Below are positions 1 to 6,683 of a stretch of DNA of 15,494 nucleotides, in pieces. The notes below the pieces were generated by a model. The model was not told where the DNA came from and searched no databases. It worked only from the letters and a program-made list of their open reading frames with translations. The position numbers were made by a program, and so were the translations under genes. Source of the DNA: Promethearchaeota archaeon (GTDB taxonomy: Archaea; Asgardarchaeota; Lokiarchaeia; Sigyniarchaeales; SOKP01); the NCBI GenBank assembly GCA_019057355.1, contig DXJM01000036.1, positions 1 through 15,494 of the forward strand, read 5' to 3'. Position 1 is the first letter of the stretch. Every line of letters starts with the position of its first letter.

Positions 1-36
1 TCATAAATAATCTAAACAATAATTGGTTTTTTCAAA

Positions 37-810
37 ATGAAGGCAATATTTCTTATATCTTCATTGGGGATGTCTCCTGGCGTGGTAACTGGCACGATTG
101 ATGCACTTCAATATGGAGAATTAGGTGAATCATATAATCCGAAGTTTATAGCGATCATAACAACGGATAATGAATTAACCCGATTATCATTAGAGGTGGT
201 GGAATATGATATAAAAAAAAATAATCCCCACATCCAAGTTCTCCCTTATATCATAAAAGGGCTGTCAGACATAACTACAATTGAGGATAACAATAAATTG
301 ATGCGAGAGTTCGTTTCTGCTGTAAAAGAAGGCGATTTAATGAAAAAGAGAGGCGTTATTGAAGAGATACATGTTAATATAGCAGGAGGAAGAAAAACGA
401 TGTCTGGTCTTTTTGCTACCTTATCGAATATATTTCCTGTGGATATGGTATATCATTTAATAACGACACCTGAAATTGAACAGCAAGGATTTATTAAGAA
501 TTTTTTAAACAATGACAATTCTTTGAATAAAACGAAGTTAGATTCAGAAGCGAGTAAAGGAATTTTTCATCCGAAAACGAAAAATCTTCCTACTGTCTTG
601 GTGGAGATTCCTATATTACATTCGGTAAATTTTGATGATTTATTGGAGCTTTCATCCAAAATTGAAAGAAATGAGGCTGTTTCTGATCATTATCTCATAG
701 AATTAATGTTTAAACAAGGAATTTTAACGAGATTGACACATAATAAATATAAAATCACGCAAAAGGGACGATTATTATTCGAACTTTTTATTAACTACAA
801 AGAAAAGTGA
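37..810 (+). CDS. CARF-type CRISPR-associated protein, NE0113-like putative ring nuclease
   Basis: The 257-residue product looks like the Cas_NE0113 branch of CARF (Rossmann-like) proteins linked to type III CRISPR systems. The N-terminus has a beta strand followed by a loop SSLGMSPGVV (8-17), the usual first ligand-binding loop. The second hallmark is IAGGRKTM (115-122), the Gly-Arg-Lys loop expected to contact a cyclic oligoadenylate. The last ~40 residues (218-253) look like a small winged helix. There is no HEPN R-x4-6-H motif, so it is unlikely to be an RNase effector; degrading or sensing the second messenger is the better guess. ATG at 37 gives a natural family N-terminus. The gene is AT-rich and is followed by a 176-base gap before a Csx1-like gene. 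A CARF-wHTH transcription regulator is the main alternative. The family call is by motif recognition only. Confidence 0.75.
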   Translation: MKAIFLISSLGMSPGVVTGTIDALQYGELGESYNPKFIAIITTDNELTRLSLEVVEYDIKKNNPHIQVLPYIIKGLSDITTIEDNNKLMREFVSAVKEGDLMKKRGVIEEIHVNIAGGRKTMSGLFATLSNIFPVDMVYHLITTPEIEQQGFIKNFLNNDNSLNKTKLDSEASKGIFHPKTKNLPTVLVEIPILHSVNFDDLLELSSKIERNEAVSDHYLIELMFKQGILTRLTHNKYKITQKGRLLFELFINYKEK

Positions 811-895
811 TATTTCTTAGAGGTAGAGAGAGATTAAATCATCCTTATCCTTAAATCTATCCTAACTGAGAAAAATAATAATAATTGTGAATGTA

Positions 896-948
896 AGATG
901 ATTTACTATAATAATAACAAAAAGTAAAATTTAAGTAAAAAATCATCT
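896..948. repeat. Inverted repeat upstream of the csx1-like gene
   Basis: AGATGATTT at 896-904 is perfectly complementary to AAATCATCT at 940-948. With a three-base bulge, ACT (905-907) can continue the pairing with AGT just inside the right arm. A further copy of AAATCATC lies at 836-843. The elements fill the gap between the ring-nuclease-like gene and the csx1-like gene. They could be operator sites or an RNA hairpin in a 5' leader. The region is AT-rich, so a chance match is possible. Confidence 0.3.
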
Positions 949-986
949 GCTTCTTTCAGAGAAAACAAATCTAAAAATGATAAAAT

Positions 987-2366
987 ATGGTTAAAAAAAC
1001 GATAGTTCAGGTGTTGGGAGGCCAGTACTATAAAGAGGTCGAATTCATGGTTAATAACAGGGATATAATTATATCTCAATTAAGCTCAATTGCTCTTTAT
1101 AATAGTTTAAAAAGTAAAGAAGTTGAGGTTATCCTCTATGTGCCTGAAAGTGTAGTTGTAAATTTATATGAAAATCCAGAAAATGCCTTGGAACATATCA
1201 AATCTTCAGGTGGTTTTTTAGATGATTACATTAAAACCCTAAATTTAAATTTAGATGATAATTTCAAGGTAAAACCAATCCAGTCAATTGGACTTTATAA
1301 AAGTAAGCATGATTATGAGATGAATTTCGACAATTGTATAGAAAACATTATAATCCAATTCATGAGCGATTTGATTTCTATTGAAGGAGAACTAATTATA
1401 GACATATCGACAGGATTAAATTTTTATGTGCGATCTTTATCCGAAACAGCTAAGAATCTTTTAGTCTATAATCATTTGAAAACGATTTTGCAGACGGAGA
1501 GCAAGTTACAGGTTAAGACGGTGATTGTACCTCCAATAATGCAAGATATAAAGGGTCCATATCCTATAACTTTTCTTGAAGATAATGCAAAAACGTTCTT
1601 TGAATTTCCATATAAAGATTTATGCATTCATAATCATCTTATCACGATAAATAAGGGAAAGAACTACTTAAAAGAAATATTTAGAGCTGCGCCTCAGATC
1701 TCCAAATATATAAAAAATAAAGTCATTAAAGTAACATATTTAGCATTTAATGCTATTCAAAATAATGTTCCATTAGCTTTATTTTCTGAAAAGATTATCA
1801 TGTTTATGGATACCGAAAATATTGTTAAAGATCAGATCGATCAGATTAAGTCATTACCGGATTTCATTAACAATCATGCTAAATTTGATGAAAATAAAGC
1901 TAAAATTATCATTAATAGATTTAAAACGAAAAAAAACAATATTTTAAATTTTTTATTCACATTAGGACTGTATGAAAGTCTTAAAAAGTTTTATGATGAT
2001 AAAATTGCGAATAAAGAGCCAACTTTAGATTATATCGAAAATACTTTCGCACCACTCTATGCTAAGATTGGATTAGGTGTAAATAAAAGATTTCTTGAGA
2101 GAGATATAAAAGATATTAAGCAGCTAGTGGAAAATTTGGAAAAAGATCAAGAAAAATGTTTAAAAGATTTGCAAAGTACGAAAAATTTTAATGAGCCATC
2201 GAATCAGATTTTATTAAGTACCGATATTAAACGAATTTTTTTTGCTCATTCAGGTTTTCTAAGGGATTTTACCCTTGTTAGAAAAGTTGATAATGATAAT
2301 ATTTTAGTGAAATACAAGGATGATAATATTAACGAGATTATTAAATGGTTAAAAGATCCCTCTTAA
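987..2366 (+). CDS. csx1: Csx1-like CARF-HEPN ribonuclease
   Basis: This 459-residue protein has the layout of Csx1-type ancillary RNases of type III CRISPR systems, which are activated by cyclic oligoadenylates made by Cas10 and then cut RNA non-specifically. The N-terminal CARF domain has VLGGQYY near residues 9-15, a conserved Ser pair (33-34) and the strand-loop DISTGLNFY (139-147) that matches the Csx1 ligand loop. A helical middle region leads to a C-terminal HEPN domain with RIFFAHSGFL (416-425), an R-x4-H catalytic motif (Arg416, His421) followed by the Gly typical of Csx1. ATG at 987 is used; the ATG at 977 is in another frame and stops at once. Composition is very AT-rich (14 of 60 bases are G/C at 1741-1800). 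No visible damage, so it should be active. Confidence 0.82.
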   Translation: MVKKTIVQVLGGQYYKEVEFMVNNRDIIISQLSSIALYNSLKSKEVEVILYVPESVVVNLYENPENALEHIKSSGGFLDDYIKTLNLNLDDNFKVKPIQSIGLYKSKHDYEMNFDNCIENIIIQFMSDLISIEGELIIDISTGLNFYVRSLSETAKNLLVYNHLKTILQTESKLQVKTVIVPPIMQDIKGPYPITFLEDNAKTFFEFPYKDLCIHNHLITINKGKNYLKEIFRAAPQISKYIKNKVIKVTYLAFNAIQNNVPLALFSEKIIMFMDTENIVKDQIDQIKSLPDFINNHAKFDENKAKIIINRFKTKKNNILNFLFTLGLYESLKKFYDDKIANKEPTLDYIENTFAPLYAKIGLGVNKRFLERDIKDIKQLVENLEKDQEKCLKDLQSTKNFNEPSNQILLSTDIKRIFFAHSGFLRDFTLVRKVDNDNILVKYKDDNINEIIKWLKDPS

Positions 2367-2668
2367 AGGGTTATTATGTTTAACTATTCTTAATAAAATT
2401 ATTAAATATAAATCAAAAATCTAAATGGTTATAATTAAATGCAAGAAAATATAGCATCCTTGAGAGAATAATCTCTCATTAATAATTGTGGAACCTCAAT
2501 GTTGAGTAATTATTATAATCTATCATTGAAACGTAGAAGGTAGGAGGATGTTATAAATTCATATTAAATGATAATAGAGCAAACCTTAAAAAGTAAAAAT
2601 TTTCTATGGTCTAGGATAGAGAAAAAAATTAAAAATTAATCTCATGTAATAAATAACGTTTAGATTTT
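2367..2668. other. 302-base non-coding gap with hairpins and a CRISPR-repeat-like end
   Basis: No credible gene is visible. The gap holds a perfect 7-bp hairpin (TGAGAGA 2461-2467, loop 2468-2471, TCTCTCA 2472-2478). Next comes a nested inverted repeat: TAATAATT (about 2480-2487) pairs with AATTATTA (about 2508-2515), with CTCAA (2495-2499) and TTGAG (2502-2506) inside. It is followed by ATTGAAAC at 2525-2532, an octamer that commonly ends CRISPR repeats. That octamer occurs once and no repeat-spacer periodicity follows, so no array is called. The rest is AT-rich and probably contains the promoter of the downstream CARF gene. Confidence 0.5.
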
Positions 2669-4231
2669 ATGAATACAATATTTCCAGAAGAAGAACTCTT
2701 ACGAATAAATTCCAAAATTCAAGAGATATTAAGTCAGTTAAGGATTTTAAAAAGGAGAAGAACGAATGGGGATGATTCTCAATTGCGATCTGAATTATGG
2801 GAATTAAGTAAAGAGAAGTTTGTCTTAGAAACGCGGAAGGACCCGGAGTTTAAGAGATATCGGGGGATTATCTTTACCGTGGGGTTTTCCCCGGAGCCCA
2901 TTATCCTTAATATCTTAGCAAATGAGCCCGAATACATGTATTTTATTTATACGAAAGAATCTGAGAAATGTATTGATGTGGTAATAGAAGAGACGAAAAT
3001 TAAACCCTCCCAATATCAAAAGGCTCAGATTCCGCGCGAATCGGCAGCAGATTCTTATCATCTCGTAAAAAAGGGCGTTAAATTCTTAATTGAGGAGAAG
3101 GGGGTCAAAAAGACCGAGATTGGATTAGATCCGACGGGAGGCACGAAGATCATGAGCGTGGGATGCGGTATTGCGGCATCGATATTTGATCTTAATATTT
3201 TATACATAAATAATAAGAGATATAATCCCGAATTGCGCCGTCCTGAGCCTGGTTCAGAAATCTTGGTAAGCGTTCCAAACCCGTTTGATATTTATCAAGA
3301 TGATAAGATCCATGATGGGCTGAGATATTTGGATAGCTTAAATTTTAGCCTGGCGAGAGAGATATTTTATTCCATCATGAATTCGTCAAGTAATCCGTTA
3401 TTCCCGGAATTAATTGCCACAATAGCAGAAATCCTATATAATTGGGATGCGATAAATTATTCAGGAGCTTTACGTAGTATCGTTAGGGCTCGGACTATTA
3501 TAAGTAAATTAAGCGTGAAACTTTTAAAAGTGCAGGATAAACTCATGGACATACTAGATTCTTGGGAGGGATATTTGCATGTTATTGACGATCAAATTAA
3601 AAAAGGGAGTTCGGAAGTGGAGAAAATATCACCCTTATTGGTTTTTGACATAAAAGAGAACGCAGATCGAGAATTTTACAAGGGTAATTATAATAATGCG
3701 GCATTAAAATATTATCGGGTGATAGAGATGGTCAACCAATACATTTTATTGACATTTTATAATCTGAACACGCAGGATCCGAATTTTGAGAAGCTTCCAG
3801 AAGCCATTATTCAAGGGTTATTGGAGGGAGGCGCTTCAAAAGAAATGGATATTAAAGAGGGGATTTTAAGGAACTATAATGCAATATGGGCGTTTATCTA
3901 CGAAAAAACAGGCAAGAAAGATAGTTTCAAGGAGGGGACGCTTCTTCCGCCCAAAATTGGATTGCTTGCAGGAATCGTTCTTAGACATGTTTTTGGAGAT
4001 ACATTTATAGAGCGGGAATTCATTTTAAGGGTGTTTAACGCCATAGAGAAGCGGAACATGTCTATTTTTGCTCACGGAATCGTGCCCGTCAGTAAAAAAG
4101 ACTGCGAAGGATTAAAGGATATTGCAAAGATCATGATTCAAAAAATAGAAATTGATCAAGAAATTGTAGGGAGCGTGTTTAGTGGCGCGAGCATGAAAGT
4201 CTTAACAGAGTTGATTGCAAAAACCATGTAG
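2669..4231 (+). CDS. Cas02710/Csm6-like CARF-HEPN protein
   Basis: The 520-residue product resembles the Cas02710 family of CRISPR-associated CARF-HEPN proteins. After a charged, probably helical N-terminal segment (about 1-65), the CARF domain begins at GIIFTVGFSPEPII (66-79). Its second loop is DPTGGTKIMS (154-163), the strongest family signature. A long helical region follows. The C-terminus carries RNMSIFAHG (462-470), a HEPN R-x6-H RNase motif (Arg462, His469). The expected role is cyclic-oligoadenylate-activated RNA cleavage during a type III CRISPR response. It lies 302 bases after the csx1-like gene, so it probably has its own promoter, and it ends 29 bases before a convergent gene. 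It is less AT-rich than the two preceding genes, hinting at a different origin. RNase activity is inferred from the motif only. Confidence 0.8.
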   Translation: MNTIFPEEELLRINSKIQEILSQLRILKRRRTNGDDSQLRSELWELSKEKFVLETRKDPEFKRYRGIIFTVGFSPEPIILNILANEPEYMYFIYTKESEKCIDVVIEETKIKPSQYQKAQIPRESAADSYHLVKKGVKFLIEEKGVKKTEIGLDPTGGTKIMSVGCGIAASIFDLNILYINNKRYNPELRRPEPGSEILVSVPNPFDIYQDDKIHDGLRYLDSLNFSLAREIFYSIMNSSSNPLFPELIATIAEILYNWDAINYSGALRSIVRARTIISKLSVKLLKVQDKLMDILDSWEGYLHVIDDQIKKGSSEVEKISPLLVFDIKENADREFYKGNYNNAALKYYRVIEMVNQYILLTFYNLNTQDPNFEKLPEAIIQGLLEGGASKEMDIKEGILRNYNAIWAFIYEKTGKKDSFKEGTLLPPKIGLLAGIVLRHVFGDTFIEREFILRVFNAIEKRNMSIFAHGIVPVSKKDCEGLKDIAKIMIQKIEIDQEIVGSVFSGASMKVLTELIAKTM

Positions 4232-4260
4232 GCGCGATACCATTACTAAAAGACATGCGG

Positions 4261-4791
4261 TCAATATTTAATTATTTCATAGAGCGTCCGGGACGTGAAG
4301 GTGCCTTCCTCGATCGATCGTTCAAACTCCTGTGAAGTGCATCGGTGGGGGATGACGTGCTCTTTCAGCTCTTTCACGGACCAGGCAGTAATCTCGTTGC
4401 GAGCCACCTCGCTGAAGGAATCGAGGTAGAGGAAATATAATTTCTTTACCTTAAGGTTCTCGAGAAATAATCGCGGCAATTCTTTCAATCCGTCTTTATA
4501 ATCTTCTGGAATGATGTAATGGTGCCCGTGGTAATAGAGATGGTCATTCGATCCGATGAGCCCTTGAAACATTTCATGAATCGGGCCGCACAGCGAGCAG
4601 TCGCTATAGGCGGGTTTTTCATCCCGGAGGGTCAGTTTTAAATGAAACGGATACGGCTCGTCGGTCCGGATCTCGTGTTTTTTCAAGAGCGGTTGCCTGA
4701 TATGCTGCCTTTCTTTCTCATTCCACGTTCCCTGGGCGATGACCGCCATGCACACGTGCTCGCGAGCGCCTTTTTTTTTCGGTTTTCCCAT
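4261..4791 (-). CDS. Hypothetical protein with Cys/His-rich centre
   Basis: I do not recognise this 176-residue protein. It has a basic N-terminus, then CSLCG (65-69) with His72, then a His cluster HGHHY (88-92), together a plausible metal site. The C-terminal half is rich in acidic and amphipathic helices. No signal peptide or membrane segment is seen. The ATG at 4791 is supported by a GAGG Shine-Dalgarno-like element (plus positions 4800-4803 read on the minus strand) 8 bases upstream. The coding strand has a run of nine A (4771-4779) near the start, encoding lysines. It is clearly GC-richer than the CARF genes on its left (30 of 60 bases at 4381-4440). It is convergent with the Cas02710-like gene, so a shared function is not implied. 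Function unknown. Confidence 0.7.
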   Translation of the reverse strand: MGKPKKKGAREHVCMAVIAQGTWNEKERQHIRQPLLKKHEIRTDEPYPFHLKLTLRDEKPAYSDCSLCGPIHEMFQGLIGSNDHLYYHGHHYIIPEDYKDGLKELPRLFLENLKVKKLYFLYLDSFSEVARNEITAWSVKELKEHVIPHRCTSQEFERSIEEGTFTSRTLYEIIKY

Positions 4792-4799
4792 AGTTCTTT

Positions 4800-4803
4800 C
4801 CTC
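4800..4803 (-). promoter_or_regulatory. Ribosome binding site of the 4261-4791 gene
   Basis: On the minus strand this reads GAGG (within GAGGAA), 8 bases before the ATG at 4791. It supports that start. Confidence 0.5.
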
Positions 4804-4804
4804 G

Positions 4805-4840
4805 ATGGTCGTGCGCGGTCGTCCTTGCGACCATGCATGG
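4805..4840. promoter_or_regulatory. Overlapping palindromes upstream of the minus-strand orphan
   Basis: ATGGTCG (4805-4811) is complementary to CGACCAT (4828-4834). CCATGCATGG (4831-4840) is a perfect 10-bp palindrome sharing bases with the right arm, so the two structures exclude each other. GGTCGT is also directly repeated at 4807 and 4817. The site sits 14-50 bases upstream of the minus-strand start at 4791, in the expected leader or promoter region. An operator or a switching leader are both possible; no known regulator is recognised. Confidence 0.4.
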
Positions 4841-5189
4841 TTTAATAATCAGTTACTTTAATAATAAGACCGTGCTCCCCCTATAAAACTATTTGGTAGC
4901 GAGCACGATTGATCGTGATTCATCATGAAGTCGCGCGTGACATGACCAAGTATTCGATAGGGGGATGACAATTGGGCGAGGCAGTTGCGGTAAAGGGAAG
5001 AAAGGGATACTTCCAAGAGCGGTATCTTCATACAATGGAGTGTCAAGGTACCGGTGGTGCTCGATTCAAGAATTGATGATTCATTAGAGTGTTTACTTGT
5101 TATCGTGCTCAGTGCTAGCTCGTTTAGACGTTAGAGCGCTAAATTGTTGAGAGAATAGGTTTTTTTAGCTGGGAGTCGTTTTGCAATAA
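4841..5189. other. Non-coding region with multiple inverted repeats; candidate structured RNA
   Basis: The 523-base gap between the orphan gene and the serpin contains no convincing gene. It has several pairing segments: CGTGCTC (4871-4877) with GAGCACG (4901-4907); TCCCCCTAT (4876-4884) with ATAGGGGGA (4957-4965); CACGA (4904-4908) with TCGTG (4913-4917) across a TTGA loop; and GAGCACGAT (4901-4909) with ATCGTGCTC (5102-5110). The arms overlap, so alternative folds are possible. GTGCTC recurs at 4872, 5057 and 5105. A T7 tract at 5160-5166 could end a plus-strand transcript. It does not resemble tRNA, RNase P or SRP RNA to me. A structured RNA or a set of binding sites are both open. Confidence 0.3.
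5160..5166 (+). terminator. T-tract, possible archaeal terminator
   Basis: A run of seven T follows the inverted-repeat region and precedes the serpin TATA-like box. Archaeal transcription commonly ends at such tracts. There is no known upstream gene on this strand, so it matters only if the region is transcribed. Confidence 0.25.
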
Positions 5190-5196
5190 TATATAA
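5190..5196 (+). promoter_or_regulatory. TATA-like box for the serpin gene
   Basis: TATATAA in an archaeal TATA context. With initiation about 25 bases downstream, the 5' leader to the GTG at 5315 would be about 95 bases. That leader contains the AATAG repeats at 5211-5235. Confidence 0.35.
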
Positions 5197-5210
5197 GCAA
5201 TAGACGTCAT

Positions 5211-5235
5211 AATAGAATGTAATAGAATTCAATAG
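5211..5235 (+). repeat. Three AATAG repeats at 10-base intervals
   Basis: AATAG starts at 5211, 5221 and 5231; the first two copies are the longer AATAGAAT. The spacing of one helical turn puts all copies on one DNA face, just downstream of the TATA-like box. Possible regulator sites for the serpin, or chance in AT-rich DNA. Confidence 0.35.
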
Positions 5236-5314
5236 TTTTTGGTTGAATTTGAGCAAATTGAATGGATTTAATTGAAAATAGAACAATATAGCAATACAAA
5301 AAAGATGATGAGAC

Positions 5315-6472
5315 GTGCGTGAAGAATCGATTTCTAGTTCAATTAACGTGTTTGCTTTTGACTTGCATGCCCAGTTAAAAAGACCGGGTGAAAATCTATT
5401 TATATCGCCGTTAAGCATATTTACAGCAATAACGATGATGCATGCGGGGGCGCGAACTACGACCGAGGAAGAACTAAGACGAGTCCTTCATTTATCAATT
5501 CCTCAGAGGAGTATGCCGTTAAAAGTGAAAGAAGTGGTGGATGGGCTTCTCAGCAGTAAGAATGCGGAGGTGAATATTGCCAACGCCATTTGGACGGATA
5601 GAAGCTACACGCTTCTTGATTCGTTTCTCTTTATTATCGATGAGAATTATGATGGCAACCTTTACATTGAGGATTTTAAGGATGTTGAGGGTCTCTGCGA
5701 AAAAATTAATGCGTGGGTGAGCGAGAAGACAAGGAAGAAAATCGGGAGCATTATTAATCCTAACATGGTTGACCCGGAAATGAAGCTCATACTGGTGAAC
5801 GCGATATACTTTAATGGAAAATGGAAAAACCCGTTTAAGGCAGAGCTCACTCAGGATGCTTCATTTTATCTCCAGGACGGATCTACAACGTCCGTTCCCA
5901 TGATGCATCAAAAAGAGCGGTTTTCTTATTTTGAAGATACAACCATGCAGGTGCTTGCCCTGCGATATGAAGGGATGCAGGATCCTGGAGCGAGCGAGTG
6001 CTTTTCCATGATCATTTTTCTCCCCCGGGAGAAGGATGGACTGGAAGCGATGGAGAAAGCAATGACGGTGGACACCATGATGATGCTTGTCGAGAACCTG
6101 GAAAAACGGGAAGTCAAGGTGTACATCCCTAGATTCAAGATAGAAACGCGATATGAGCTTAAAGAGGACTTGAAAGAATTAGGGATGACAGAATCCTTCT
6201 CAAGTAGGGCGAATTTCTCGGGAATTGTTGATGCTTCGGGTGGCGTTTCCCCATACATCGGGGAGATCATACACAAGGCATTCGTGGATGTCAATGAAGA
6301 AGGGACAGAAGCCGCTGCGGCGACGCTCATCACGATGCTTCGAAAGGGTCCGCCCCTTCATCAAGAAATACCCGTTTTTAAAGCAGATCATCCGTTCATG
6401 TTCATGATATGGGATTCTGGATCAAGCAGCATCTTGTTTCTTGGCAGGACCATAAATCCCGAGGGGAAATGA
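5315..6472 (+). CDS. Serpin family protease inhibitor, predicted inhibitory, P1 Lys
   Basis: A complete 385-residue serpin, matching the usual core length. Family landmarks appear in order: NLFISPLSIF (27-36), NAIYFNGKWKNPF (162-174), KAFVDVNEEGTEAAAAT (321-337), ADHPFMF (357-363) and ILFLGR (373-378). The hinge GTEAAAAT (330-337) has the small residues needed for loop insertion, so it should be an inhibitor and not a non-inhibitory relative. Counting Gly330 as P15 puts Lys344 at P1, after Arg343, and Gly345 at P1', pointing to trypsin-like targets. There is no signal peptide, so it probably acts inside the cell. The start is GTG at 5315; an in-frame TGA lies at 5309, so no earlier start exists. 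Serpins are patchily distributed in archaea, so horizontal acquisition is plausible. The physiological target is unknown. Confidence 0.95.
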   Translation: MREESISSSINVFAFDLHAQLKRPGENLFISPLSIFTAITMMHAGARTTTEEELRRVLHLSIPQRSMPLKVKEVVDGLLSSKNAEVNIANAIWTDRSYTLLDSFLFIIDENYDGNLYIEDFKDVEGLCEKINAWVSEKTRKKIGSIINPNMVDPEMKLILVNAIYFNGKWKNPFKAELTQDASFYLQDGSTTSVPMMHQKERFSYFEDTTMQVLALRYEGMQDPGASECFSMIIFLPREKDGLEAMEKAMTVDTMMMLVENLEKREVKVYIPRFKIETRYELKEDLKELGMTESFSSRANFSGIVDASGGVSPYIGEIIHKAFVDVNEEGTEAAAATLITMLRKGPPLHQEIPVFKADHPFMFMIWDSGSSSILFLGRTINPEGK

Positions 6473-6607
6473 CCCGTTCTATCTCCTTACCATCCCTTTT
6501 TCAAGGTCTTTCTCGCAATTCGATGTCGTTCCACGCATGAAATGAGGTGAAAGGCAACGTTCACAATGGATCACTGATTTTTCTTGCGGGTAAAATGATC
6601 CCAAAAA

Positions 6608-6615
6608 TTTATATA
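6608..6615 (+). promoter_or_regulatory. Archaeal TATA box for the permease gene
   Basis: TTTATATA preceded by an A-rich BRE-like stretch (6603-6607). Initiation about 25 bases downstream would leave a leader of roughly 45-50 bases before the start at 6684. Confidence 0.5.
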
Positions 6616-6683
6616 CGGTCCCGATTTATGTAATTTTTGGTTCGATTCGGCTTCAAAGGAGAAAGTTAAGTAAATTTAGAGGC

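Noticed and set aside
2525..2532. CRISPR array suggested by ATTGAAAC
   Set aside because: The octamer occurs once here and no repeated units with spacer-length intervals follow or precede it.
4642..4845. 67-codon plus-strand open frame
   Set aside because: It lies opposite the minus-strand orphan and its leader, which have a ribosome binding site and a more protein-like sequence. It is a shadow.
4858..5046. 62-codon minus-strand open frame
   Set aside because: Composition is not protein-like, and the region is better explained by inverted repeats.
5305..5330. Box C/D small RNA suggested by GATGATGA near the serpin start
   Set aside because: No suitable box D or paired C'/D' boxes were found at the right distance.
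5131..5418. 95-codon minus-strand open frame
   Set aside because: It overlaps the serpin start and the serpin promoter region and has no recognisable features.
5926..6391. Antisense open frames within the serpin gene
   Set aside because: The serpin frame carries clear family motifs; the antisense frames are by-products.
6640..6660. tRNA-like GGTTCGATTC stretch
   Set aside because: It resembles a T-loop, but no acceptor, D or anticodon stems can be formed around it. No tRNA was found in the window.
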